Source: Eremophila alpestris peregrina
Taxonomy: Eukaryota > Chordata > Aves > Passeriformes > Alaudidae
Assembly (NCBI GenBank): GCA_009792885.1
Contig: WMCF01000055.1
Span: 4,188,848-4,252,847, forward strand
Direction: 5' to 3'
DNA length: 64,000 bases
The notes beneath the pieces are model-generated. The model did not search any database and had not been told where the DNA came from. It worked only from the letters and a program-made list of their open reading frames with translations. Of the stretch, positions 1 through 11,965 are shown in pieces; the stretch's first letter is position 1; each line of letters opens with the position of its first letter. A program made the translations under genes and the position numbers.

Positions 1-3000
1 GTATGCAAAGGATACACCACAAGAGAAGAGGCAAAAAAAAAAAAAAGTATTTAACTCAGTAAATTGCTAAAAAACGTTTATCCACTTCTGTAATACCACA
101 ATATTTCAGTCACACACATCCACAAAGTGATGTGACCAAGCTTGGCTCTTGCAAACCCACTTACCAACTTTTCTGGGTGCCTCCCACCTGCACACACCTT
201 GTGCTGAAACTGTGGGCACTCCAGCTCTGGGTGTACTTGTGCAGCTTCCTGAAGTCTGCTGGTTGTGCCCTGCTGAGAGAGCACCTCTGGAGTTCCCCCA
301 CCATGGACCTCTGCACAGAGTACATAGGGTGAAACAGAAACAAGGGCTGGTGCAGGAAATCCAATTAAACCACTGAAGCAGCAAAATTTCTGACAGATTG
401 AAGTATTATTTCACGCATTTTGGAAAAAACCCAAACATCAGTAGCACTCTGCTAGTGCTTTGCACCTTGAAGTTTTGTTATTTTTTCAAAATTAGCACTC
501 TGAAGTTTAATTGTCTTGCAAAATCTCTCCAGTCACACTTGAAACAGCAGGGTCTCCCCTGCTATAGCTCAATTTGTTTTACCTGAAGCATCCTTTCTAA
601 CTGTCTGACTATACATCAGTTTTTCTTTATGGAAGGAATCTGATTTTACCACATCAAATGAGAGTAAATATTTTTTGGACCCTTTCCTCTGGGTATCTGG
701 ATTTAGATCATGAGATGAACAATCAATATTCTTTGTTTTCCTGATGATTCAATTGAAACATAATGTATGAGTCACTGAGGATGTCTTATTAAGTAAGTGC
801 CCCAAGGTCAAGCATACAGATCAGATCTTTGGAGGTTTTTTTTCACTGTGTTCACAATATAAACATAGTTTAACAAAGCTCATTTTAGTTGATATATTTT
901 CCCTGTAATTATTCCTTCCAATCACAAGAGAGGCAGTTTACCCTCAGACAGTGTCACACACTGGTATTAAAATAAATTATTTTACCCGCTACATAAATTA
1001 ATTAGTAGCAACAAAAGCTATAGCCTATCTAGAGTAAATGGCATTAGGTGTAATTACAAGTAAACAAAGCTTGTCCCCAAATTCTTTGAGCCTATGTACA
1101 GTTGGATTACAGCAACTCTATTGGGCAGTAGCCTATTTGCCTAGTAATTGTGACTCATACAAGTGCTATAACTACACTGATTTATTTTCCTTACAGACTC
1201 TGTGGTAGGTTAATTAAATGATCCATTCTAAATAATGACAGTTTTTTACAAGTAGCCTTGCAGGAACTGAGCTGTTACTTCAAAAGGCATGAGCCAAAGA
1301 GAAAATAATGAAGGTGAACCACAGAAAACCTTCTTAAAAATATATACTAATACAGAGAATACATCGAAAAATCAATTTTCAGAATGCCGTACTATTAAGT
1401 ATTTGACAGTGGTTTTTACCAATATACTGTCCCATGCAGAAAAAAAACTACTGGAATGTTGAGGTCAAATAAAATATGCCTGGTATTCCATAGTAAAGCA
1501 ACAAAAAGTTGTGGCACTGCAATATCTTGCTAAATAACTCACTTTTCATAAATGAACTTGCTTTAAACAAGTTACCCAAATAAGATACCCAAATTCATCT
1601 CTATGTACCTCCTTTGCAAGGTAACTGCAGACTATAACATGAAAACTCTTGCCTATGAACTCCTCTACAGCTTCTTTCTCTAAATATTTGGCCCTTCAGT
1701 AGTCAGAGGCTCTTGATTTGCAAATAAGATTTGAAAAATGCTTTAATTCATTAAAATCACAAAGAAATAGCTCAGCTAAAAGTGATTGCCAAACATTCTG
1801 CTGCTGGAGCGGAGACAAAAGATACAATGTCAGATAGTTCAGGAAACTGAGTAAAGAGAAAAAATTCTAATACCTCATCATAAAAAAGTCAGGAGAAGGA
1901 TCAGTGCCAAATAAGTCTGTACTAAAAAGAAGAAGAAAAAGAAAAAAACAACAAAAAGGGGCAGCTCTTTAGACAATGGTGAGTCCAAGTAAATGAATTG
2001 GCCATCATTAATGGAATCATGCCCTTTTCAGGACATATCTGAGAGACACCAAATGGTTTTCTTTCTGTGATTTCTGTTGTCTTATAATGTTGGTAATAAG
2101 GATAACTGAAAGTACAAAAGAGCATTTCACACTGATTAAAATACTTCAGTAGGTGGTTGGGAGTTAGGTTGTTAGTCTTACATCTCCTGGTCATAATGAA
2201 ATCTCTTTTTCAGATGTCGAGTGTGAGAAGGCAGGACCAACCCTGCTGAGGCTTGCTGAAGCCTCATACAGCACTCACCAGAACATTCAAGATCCTGCTT
2301 TGTACTTGTTTTTCCCGCAATGTGGAGTGACTGTGACATTATTATGAGGTAAACCAGATGTGGAGGCAAGGGCATGAGCTTCATGACATCCAGCCTTCAT
2401 CCATCCATAGCTTTACTCTTATGATTTATGTGGATGAAGTACACTCCACCTTTATTCGATAAAATTTGGATTCAGCCTGAATGAAACCACCTGCCTCAAT
2501 TTGTATGCATCTGGCTAACCATGGAAAGGCATCTATCAAAGTTTGGTGCCTTCCACCTGCAGCTGAAGAGTCCTACTGCCCAATGAGTGATCTGTGAATA
2601 TCACTGAATTGTTATCTCTTGTGCCAGTCAGTGATTTTGGCATACTAGGAAGTTTAAAAACATCAACTGAATGGTCGTCTGAAAAATCTCAGATATAGAA
2701 AAGTCTGATTAAGGAAGCCAAATTCTATCTATGCTTTGAAAATTTCTGAATGTAGGAACTGATACTGGAGACAGCAATATGGAAAATGAAGATGAATCTT
2801 ATAAAATTTGAAAACGTATTTCTCCAATAGTTGAGAAAATATCAATGCCTCTGTGAGCACACCTAATCTAATTCCACAAGAGATAAACCAGCTTTATTCA
2901 AACAAATTTTATCTAGAACTTCTGCTAATACAATATCTTAAGTTTCAACAAATAGGGATAATTCAGAGTATATGAAGTAGCAGAACTTAACATATCTAAC

Positions 3001-6000
3001 TGTGTAGGAGGAAATGGATTTGTATTTTAAGCATTTTAATATTTTGGATTGGTGAGATTTTTCTTCTATCAGGCTACAACAGTTGTGTCTATTTTAATTT
3101 TCTTTCTGAAATCTCTATTTGACCCTTACCTAGTTTCTTGTTTTCCTTCTCTCCCAGATTACTAGTTACTCAGTGAATTGTCATAAAATACTAGTTCCAA
3201 CCTAGGTCTCCTCTAGAATTGCTTTTTCTCTCTTAATCTTATTACTACAGAACTAATTTACACTTACAAATTTCTTACTCTTATTTCAAAGATGATATGA
3301 GAGTGATTAACTCCTAGTTTTAACCCATATGAGTAGTAAGAACAGTGATATCATCTAATTTCCACCTCAGACCAACCACCATGTCATCTTATTTCCACCT
3401 GTGACAGTCTTCAGAGGAAAAAGACTGGTAGTGTATACACAGAGAGAGAAATTAAAATAATTAGAGAAACAGATAATTAAATCGGCATTTGCTGTTACGG
3501 CAATTGGCATTTTAGGACTATGTAAAAAATAAATAACAGGAAACAAAGTTATTACATGAATCAGATACTTGGGGAAATACACAGATATTGAATTTTCTCT
3601 ACCCAATCACATTAATATGTTGAATGAGAAAGTGTAAGAATCAGGAAAGTCTACTATAGAAAGCCTACTATAACACTACTTGTGACATGGACTTCCACAA
3701 AGGTCATGCCAGATGCTCTGGAAAAAAAGGGTAAATAGATATCAGAATGAACTGTTTTCTTGTTTTCCCTAGCAACAAAAGCAATACAGACCTTTAAACC
3801 TCAGTGAAAACAGTGTTATGACTTTTATGATATAATTTCTTTGACCTTATGTTACACAAAATGTATATTATGTTGTCTCAGCCTGAGTCCAGTGTTAGCT
3901 GAATACACTACTCTGAGGCAATTTCATCTGAGACATAGGCATCTTCACACATCTAAACCAAAATCAGTTTATTTCTATTAGTCAAACAGAATTTCTTTTA
4001 TAAAGAAAGCTTGCTGAGAAACACGTCCCTTGTTATACATTAATGTCACTCAAATACAGACACCAAGATGTCAACAAGCTTTTCACTTTCATCAGTTTAT
4101 TACCAGTTTTCTTATTTGGACTAACTGCTACTAATTCAATAAACTGGAGATAAGAAGAAAAGAAAGCATACTTTTTAATAGGATTAAAAAGTAATTCGTA
4201 ATTTATGATTATTACCTGGTTTGATTCCCTGAGTGCTACACAAAGCTGAGCTCAAAGTTAGAGAGGTGTCCTCTGTAACTAAAAGTATTTCAGTGGAATA
4301 AATGTGCTGTGAGTAAACGGGATGACAGTAACACTTTCTGCACCTTCATTAGAGACCAGCATAGACACTGACTGGCAAAGGAACCAGAGTTACTAGCACT
4401 AAAGCAAAGCCAGAAGGGAATACTTCTGACAGGTCAAAACCAAAATATGCTGCCATAGATTTTATCTGAAAAATCATTTCATCTTTTCTTTTTCATACAT
4501 ATAGAAAATAAACCATTGCCAGTTATTTCAAACTGAGGCAATGTTGGTGCATCATCATTTTCAAGTAGCACTTGTTCATCACAAATGGCTAAATGATGAG
4601 TGAGGGAAGATCTCATCCTTTCTAAACAGGATTAGCCAAAGTGCAGTGCAGAAAAACCAGCATCACACTCATACCAAAGATGAGAGGAGCTTTAATCTGA
4701 AAACCATGTGTATGTTTTACTACCATGGAAATCACAGACGTGATTTCCTTGCCGTTCCATTCCATGATTTAAAAGTCCTGCAACCAGACCAAACCTGCCA
4801 AAAATATATTCATAGATAAAAAACCCATGTCACATTTCCTGGATGCCAGGCAGAAAAAGAAAACCGGTTTACCATCTTTGCTATAAGTGTAACATCTCAT
4901 TTATTTCCCAAAGTTCTCTATCTCAAATGTCAGCAGTAATTAGATTATGTGTGGGAATGAAATGCAGAGCCTGTATTGCTTGAGAGATCTCAATGGTGAA
5001 TTATCAGCCCTTGACAACTTTCCTTACAGGCCTGGTCTCCCACCCTCAGTTCCATGCCTCAAATCTCCAATAGGACAGAGCTGATAAAACTGGCTTCACC
5101 AGTCAGAGCCAGAGATAGCATAAGTCATCTGCCCCTTCTTACCTTGCAAAGTGAGGAAGAGAAAGAAAAAGCAGGAAGAAACAATTGCCTCAGACAACTG
5201 CACAAGACAGACACAGGCAAAAGATGAAGAAAGCAAAATAGAGTCTCATCTTGTTGAGATACATGAGGTAGTTTGTTGAGATGAATGTTTCTTCTCCCTC
5301 CTCACAGCCTGTAATCCTCTTCTTCTCCTTGCACTGAAAAAAAAAAAAAAAAAAAAAACAAACCCACCAAAAACCAAACCAGCAAAATATACTGGGTTAA
5401 GGATATAGAAAAATTCATAAATCAAAAATTTAATATGGATTTGCAACTTTTCCTTGACACAGGTTATAAAACTTGAGGAGGTCTTGTTTACCTATCCTCA
5501 AATATAAGCATTAAAATGAATAATTCCTACAAAGTCAGCAGACAGCCCTCTGAAGAGAAGAGCTTTACCTTGAATTCTTTGTTTTAATTTTTAGCACTTT
5601 TATCAAAACAAAACAGTCTTCATTTTCATTCCATTTGTTTCTCTGTTATTGGAAAGATTTACAGCTACCTTTCCCATACTGAAGGGCACAAAATGATGGA
5701 TTAAGCATTAAAAAATAGCAGAAAGCATAGCTGAATATTGAAATTATGGATCTTGTTTTGTGTTGATTTTGAAGATGAACATTTTACATTCATGATGAAG
5801 ATTTCTTAAAAAGCAAAATCAAAGTCACATCATTACACACAAAAATGATCATTTAAATGAAATTTGTGGTACGTTGACTAATGTACTAGATATAATTCCA
5901 GGCAAAAATGAAGTTTTAAATATAAGTTTAATGTGCTTACTAATTCTTATTGCTGCAGTAGTTTTAAAACCAGGACATAGACTGTAAACAACAGGGGTGG

Positions 6001-9000
6001 GAGGAAATGCACTGGATACAATGATATCAGCCAGTGAAAAACAGCTGATTCCAGTCACTTGGGGACATCACCCAAAGCTGCATGTCAGGTGTGGCTCCAA
6101 CTCCACATCCAAAGTCAAGCAGAGGGGCAGAGGTCTATATTTGTCTTTGTCTACCTGCAGGAGAAACTACTGATCTACCAAATGGCCCAGTTCCACTTTC
6201 TGTCCAGTGTAGGAACTGCTTCTGGAGGCATTGCCCTCCCCAAGATCTTTGCTTTCCATATGTCACTCCAAATTTTTAGACCACTCACTCTGAATTTAAT
6301 AGTAGTTATCTGGAAAAAACAAACAAAAATAAATAAAGAAAAATAATCAAACAGATATATATTTCATGGTATTTCCAAGTTGTAAATAAGCCTTATTTTC
6401 TTGGCCAAATTCAACATGAGCAAGATTACTCAGCAAGGTAGAAGAAATAAATCATGTTTAGAGTGAAGGCAGCAGGAAAGTAGCTTACATTATCAAAAAG
6501 GCTCTGATTTTTTCAGATTGGCAATTGGCGCCTTTCCTACAACCATCAGATTTTCAGTTTGTGGAGTTGCATAGAAATACGCCACATTTCTATGTAACAG
6601 AAATTTCAAGTCTTACTTGTCCCTTCCTATACACACTCTAACTGCACTTTTCCTACTCTTCTGGGTCAAATCAACTCATCCTTGTGGCACTTGCAAGAAT
6701 GAAGACACAAGTATGATGCAAACAGCAACTTGAGCATGACAGACACACTTGAATCTCACAAATACCTCATCCATGGCAGATGTCATCATCAGACAACAAC
6801 CCCTAAGCAAGAAAACTGCCCAGTGAGCCATGGTGATCACCTGCTTCTTTTGGAACATTCATCTTAAATAGCTGCCTCACCAAAACACTGTCAGAGAATG
6901 AGAGACAATGGAAGGGAGCAGGAAAGAGGGACACAGTGACAGTTTACCAAAGCATTTTTAATAGTTGCTAAGATATGTCAGAGATGGAGGGATAGGACAG
7001 CACAGGAAGCAACACCAGATGGGATTCCACCCTTCGGTAGCTAGCAGTGCTGATGCTGCACACAAGTGATGCAGCTCTGTGAACACAGTGAAGCAGATAA
7101 GAGGCCGTTGTGGCAGCAAAGGTGGAGGAAAAAAATTGTTGAAACTCCATGAATAGGGGCTGAAGGGCTTTCTGTTTGAGAAACATCTTATAAACAAGTA
7201 ATCTAATGCATAGAAAAACATTATTCTGAATTTCTTTAGAGGCAAAGAATGTATGATAAGACATTCAGGTGTGAACCACAGGTCGCTTCACCACAGATCT
7301 TTATTCACATCACTGTAGTGTCTCATGTTACCAAAATTACACTGCATGCCTATGCAACTCAGTATGCCTTCAATGCTGTTTAAAAATCCCCACATGCACC
7401 TATTAATGATACATCCTCCCAATAAGCAAATAATCCTTAAAAAGTATAATGTTTTCCTGGCTTTTTCTTCTAGCGATTTTTTTTTTCTTTCTAACTGATA
7501 ATGCCATTGCACAGCTGGAGCCCATTAAATTTAACAGCAACACAGCCACTTGCAGACACATTGGAAGTCTTCCTGCAATAAACAAACAAACAAATTCAAA
7601 AAAAACCATAAAAACACTTCCACATAATAACGTTATAATATGAAAAGACGAATAAACTCACTTATTTTTGTTCTGGAATTAGCCAAGCGTTGTTCATTCA
7701 TGAATATTTGAATGCAATGAGATCCATCCACTCCCTTGTACACAAAATTTGTTTCAATTCCCTCTAACATCTAATGTTTGAGAGATACAAGGCATCTTAT
7801 CAGTGCTTTGTTCCAATCATTTGAATTAAAACAGTGTGGGCAGCTTTTCAGTGTCTAGCCATCCTAACTAAATGTTGACTACATTGGACTACCATATACC
7901 CAAATTCATCATTTGCTCTTTAGGACTGAATGACAAGTCCCAAGAGAAAAGAGACCTTTTTTTAACTTAATGGTCACAAAATCTTTGAGATACTTCATAT
8001 AAGTAGTTCAAAAAAATCTGGTTTTAGCAATCTGCTAATGGTAGTATTATAGGCAAAAGAGCACTATTACATATTTTCCACAGAAGTAGAAAGGGTTTCA
8101 GTTTTACCATAAAACTTAAAAGGAAAAAGCCCAAGAAGTTTCTTTGCTCTCCTGGCAGCCGTTAGCTTAATGCCAAGACAGAAACACGGATAGGTCTAGT
8201 TACCTATCCCTCAGACATGTAGCATTCCCTATCGGGCAATTTGCCAAAAACCCACCCAAATCCTTCTGTACTTAAGAGACAGCCAAATCTTCTCGGTGCT
8301 TCTTGGGATGTCATAGCCAGGTACAATGATTGCATGTGCCTGTGCTCAGCTTCTATTTTGTCCTTTTATTGTTTATTATTTTATAAGCTTATTAAATATT
8401 TTGCTTTACAAAACATACCCAAGGAGTTGACTCACAAATTATTTTTAAGCCATTTCTGTCAGATGCAGGCATCCTCAGACTTGATACATCTTCACAGGAT
8501 TCACTCCACTCCGGCCACGTGCAAGACTGTATCAGAAGAAAACTCTACATAGCTTTCCATAAGTCCTTGTGAATTTCATCCCTTCTATCCATCTTCTCTC
8601 TGGTTTGGCTGGAGATAGCTCAATTTGGTCATTCAGCAGCATGCACTTACAGTGTAATTATTTGCCATCCTCTCTCCCAGTGTGTCTCACTGTCTCCAGT
8701 GAAATCTACAATATGTTCCAGCAAGAACACCTTCATCTGCTTTCAGGAAAGAATTGGCCTGAGGCTCTTGCTGCCAGCCCTCATATACCCAATAACAAAC
8801 ACAAAACATCTTCAGAGCAAGTTGTGAAGGCAAATCTGGCAGTTCTGTTGTTTGTACCGCACAGTTCCTTCTCTCTTTCACTCTCTGCTGGTCATAGGTT
8901 ATCTAGCAACTGCTCAAAAGTAGGGAGTTTTAAATCTGAAAATTGTTGAAAGAGTTGATTTGGCTCTTTGAACATCACTTATGATGAATGCTTAAGGGAG

Positions 9001-9094
9001 GATGGTCAATTTTGAAAATGCATCTGAGTCATAATACAGAACAATTCTACAAAAAAACTGTACACTGCAAAGATAGACCTGATTCTGACTAAGC
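1..9094. other. AT-rich non-coding DNA, no gene seen
   Basis: No exon, RNA gene or recognisable transposon could be supported here. Open frames are short, overlap on several frames and show no family motifs. A 22-base A run lies at 5337-5358 and is followed by an A/C-rich tail (AAACAAACCCACC-like), which resembles a degraded retroposon tail or simple repeat. Small A-rich tracts also lie near 6313-6345 and 7579-7610. The somewhat GC-richer piece at 130-350 is open in several frames at once, so this is composition and not coding. Confidence 0.6.
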
Positions 9095-9149
9095 ATAAAC
9101 TGTTTATCCACTGTTTATCTGACAGAGAAACAGTGGATAAACGGTTTAT
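9095..9149. repeat. 22-bp inverted repeat (hairpin)
   Basis: Arms 9095-9116 and 9128-9149 are reverse complements over 22 positions with one T/G mismatch, separated by an 11-base spacer. The core of each arm is GTTTATCCACTGTTT or its complement. The family, if any, is not recognised. It could be a small foldback element, a structured RNA, or chance. Confidence 0.75.
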
Positions 9150-10039
9150 TTAATTTTCCACTGTTTTCTTCCTGTTGGAGTCAACAGGTTTATAAGAATT
9201 TCTGATGTTATTTACCAAAGACCCAAGTGATCCATCAGAATGACCTCAGCATAGGCTTTCCTAAACAGCCTTATTTCTCAGGGTCAACTTAGGTCAAGAG
9301 AAGAAAAGGCCAAACATCAGGAGACAGATATAGAGGTGAACCAGAAATTTTGTTAAGAGCAACTGTGGCTAAGTTTAAATTCTGGTTCTAGCACTATGCT
9401 TCTAATAAAGATACACAATTTCCATTTACATGAACATGTTCATAATATCCAAAGTATAGAGTACTTTTAAAAAAAGTCAGAAAGCATGAAGGCTCAATTT
9501 AATGGTCTTATGCTATTAGATACAGTAATCACCAAAGGAAAAGGAGAAAAGAGATTAGAGTGTTTTGTTCATTAATCATATCAAATTTGCTTTGATTTTT
9601 TCCCATTTGCATTTAATATGGACATGGAATCTCAACTGCATTTTCAAACTGTATTTACATTAAAGCATCACTAACAAAAAAAGTGGTCCTGATGCAGATA
9701 AAAGCAAAAAAGTTATGTGTGTTTCAAGTGCAACACCCAGATGCTTGACAGTTGTATAGATTGTGGCTAAATCATCATGTTAATATTTTAGATTTTCTTA
9801 TTTTCAATAAGCCTATGGTTTTCCCATTTCTGTTATTTTGATTATTAAATCAGCCATTATTATAATAATTTTCCCTTTTCATAAGCTTCCATGTTGCTGA
9901 ACAAAATGCTTTGGCCATCTCTGTGGCCAGCAATTTTAAATTCATATGCTAGGTAAATCATGGGTATTCCCAGCTGATCTTCACTTAAAAGGAAAAAATG
10001 TAAAATTTTTAACAGTAGAAGTAAAAATTAATTAATTTT
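9150..10039. other. AT-rich non-coding DNA, nothing recognised
   Basis: Unique-looking AT-rich sequence up to the target-site duplication of the next element. No open frame, splice-site pair or repeat stands out. Confidence 0.6.
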
Positions 10040-10044
10040 CCTTT
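10040..10044. repeat. Left target-site duplication, CCTTT
   Basis: The five bases directly before the TG of the LTR-like element match the five bases directly after its terminal CA (11961-11965). A 5-bp duplication is typical of ERVL-type retroviral integration. Confidence 0.8.
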
Positions 10045-10207
10045 TGTCATAGTTTGAGAGAGATGAGGTTTTTTTTTCCTTAGAAGAAGTGCCCAAAAGA
10101 AGTAGAAAAAGAAGTTATAGACACGCCTCTAAGAATCCAAAGAGTTAAAAGCCCCAAAAACTTCCAAAAAAGTCTCTTCTTCCCCTAATCTTTAGTCGAG
10201 TAAAGTG

Positions 10208-10250
10208 CCCCCCCCCTGCCCCCAGCTCGCCGAGCTGGGGGTGGGGGGGG
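10208..10250. repeat. C-tract/G-tract hairpin inside the LTR
   Basis: A core stem of 11 perfect pairs (10219-10229 with 10231-10241, one base between them) is flanked by two mismatches and a further 7 C:G pairs (10210-10216 with 10244-10250). The strand is almost only C on the left and only G on the right, so hairpin, G-quadruplex or i-motif folding are all possible. Confidence 0.8.
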
Positions 10251-10372
10251 CGGGGGGGAAGAGTCAGAGAAGCTGAAGAAAAGAATTAAAGAAGCAAAAA
10301 AATAAATTTTACTTGAGTTAATTTGAAGTTTGCTGCTTCCCCCCCCCAGGGCTCTGGAGCGGAGCGTGGAGG

Positions 10373-10810
10373 CGGCAGAGCAGCGGCTAGAGCCCCAGGT
10401 CGGAGCCCGGGGCCGGGCGGGCTGCGGGCCCCGGTCCCAGCGGCGGAGCGGGGCCGGGGCGGGGCGTGCGGCAGGCCAGGCAAGGGGAGCGGGCCCCCAG
10501 TCCCAGCAGCAGAGCGGGGCCGGAGCGGGGCGCACAACAAACCAAACAAAAAGCGCGGGCCCCGGTCCCGGCGGCGGAGCGGGCCGGAGCGGAGCGGGCG
10601 GCGGGCCAGGCAGGGGGCGCGAGCCCCCGATCCTGGCGGCAGAGCGGGGCCTGGGCGGGGCGCGGCAGAGGCGCGCTGCAGAGACGGGCCCCAGTCCCGG
10701 CGCGGCGGGGCCCCGGGCCCCGGCGGGGCTGTTGCTGTGAGCAGATCCTGGCGGCGGAGCGGGACTAGAGCAGAGCATAGAAGCGGCAGACTGGCGGCTG
10801 GAGCCCACAG
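10373..10810 (+). repeat. GC-rich minisatellite, about 65-bp unit
   Basis: Units starting with CGGCGGAGCGG or close variants begin at 10373, 10441, 10507, 10572, 10637, 10701 (degenerate) and 10752. Spacing is 64-68 bases for the regular units. Each carries a GCGGGCCCC..GTCCC(A/G)G end. The third unit has an A/C-rich block (ACAACAAACCAAACAAA) in place of GC sequence. The array is CpG-dense in a window that is otherwise AT-rich, so it forms a small CpG island within the LTR. Confidence 0.8.
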
Positions 10811-11282
10811 TGCAAGCCAGCAAATAGAAACAGCCCGTCCCCCTTCCCCGTCAGCCCCAAGGAGACCTCGGAGAGCATCGTAGCAAAAAACGAGAAGAAG
10901 AAAAGAGTCTAGCAGTAGACAGAAACTCCGTGAGAGAGTGTCAGCAGAGAGAAAGTTTGAAAAACACTGAGAAGAGCTTGTAACCCTTTATTAAACAGAA
11001 GAAAATCTTTTTAAACTAATTTTCCCTTTAAATAGTAGTAAGAAAGAAAACAAGTAGAAGTTAAGACTAAGATGTTAGTTAAAGATGAAAAGACCCCCAA
11101 GAGTAAGCTAAAATGAGATGAAGTAGCTGAAGCTAAACATTTTTCTTGCTTAAAAGAACCATAACCTAACTTAATCTCTAAAACTAAATTTTGAACAAAT
11201 GCTATAAACTTAAGCCAAGGGAACCGGTGAAAGAAGTAAACTGTAAAACTTAGAAATTCAGCTTCCAAGCATAAAAAAAAGA

Positions 11283-11450
11283 CCATAGAAAGCCCCTGTG
11301 TGTTTGCCTTCATGGGGAAGGCCTTAAAAACCCCTTTGACCCCAAGAGAAAAAAAATAAAGAAATTTTAAAACGAGCCATGGGAGGCCCCTGTGTGTATT
11401 CCTTCATGAAAAAGCTTAGAATCTTTTGGCCCCAGGGGAAATGGGGAAGA
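11283..11450 (+). repeat. Two degenerate direct repeats, 94-base period
   Basis: The motif CCCCTGTGTGT followed by CCTTCATG begins at 11293 and again at 11387, and each copy is followed by a TTTGACCCC/TTTGGCCCC block. A fainter third copy (CCTGTGTACTCCCGTGGGG) lies near 11632-11650. These are internal LTR repeats. Confidence 0.65.
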
Positions 11451-11960
11451 TAGAAGTGTTGAGTTCTTAGTATTGAGTTTAGCATTCTTTAAAAGTCCCA
11501 AAGTACAGTAGAGCTACCATATTTGATAGTAAGAGTATCAGATATAAGCAGAAGAAAGAAGTTACCCAATAAACTTCCTTGTGAGTTAGTTATAAATAAC
11601 AAGAGAAGCAATGAGAAGAGAAATTTCCCTTCCTGTGTACTCCCGTGGGGAAAGTCTATAGTGCAGGGAAGAGACTTATCTCTATCTAGCTAAATTAAAA
11701 ATTAGTTTTCCAGTAAGAACAGAAAGAAATGTAAATTGTATATGTATATAAAGTTAGAAGAGTTAGAAATTGAAGAAGAAGAAAATGCTCTAGAAAGTTT
11801 TCATTTTTGTTAATTTGTAGTTATAGTTTAATAAATTTTAGTTTTGTCTTCAAAAGTCTAAACCTGCTTTACTCTGTTCTCACTCACACCCCACAGCCAA
11901 TTTTCACCAAATACATATTCATAAGTGCACTAACACCATTACCAAAGCAAACCTATGACA

Positions 11961-11965
11961 CCTTT
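11961..11965. repeat. Right target-site duplication, CCTTT
   Basis: Matches 10040-10044 exactly and marks the right edge of the LTR insertion. Confidence 0.8.

Larger units (their letters stand above)
10045..11960 (+). mobile_element. Long solo LTR-like element, probably ERVL type (about 1.9 kb)
   Basis: The element starts with TGTCATAGTTTG and ends with CAAACCTATGACA. These are inverted repeats of about 12 bases differing by a single inserted base. It is bounded by TG...CA and by an exact 5-bp duplication (CCTTT). A TATA-like box at 11745-11752 and an AATAAA at 11830-11835 near the right end give the usual U3-R-U5 order for a + strand LTR. No second copy, primer-binding site, gag or pol lies beside it, so it is either a solo LTR left by recombination or a non-autonomous element. 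It is long for a bird LTR because it holds a GC-rich tandem array and other internal repeats. The class assignment rests on duplication length only and is inference. Confidence 0.8.

Noticed and set aside
9095..9149. microRNA precursor
   Set aside because: The stem is only 22 bp and too short for a usual precursor; without small-RNA evidence it is kept as an inverted repeat only.
10185..10883. Long Pro/Ala/Arg/Gly-rich open frames on both strands (up to 212 residues)
   Set aside because: They lie in the GC-rich minisatellite, where stop codons are rare in every frame. Several frames are open at once and none has a domain.
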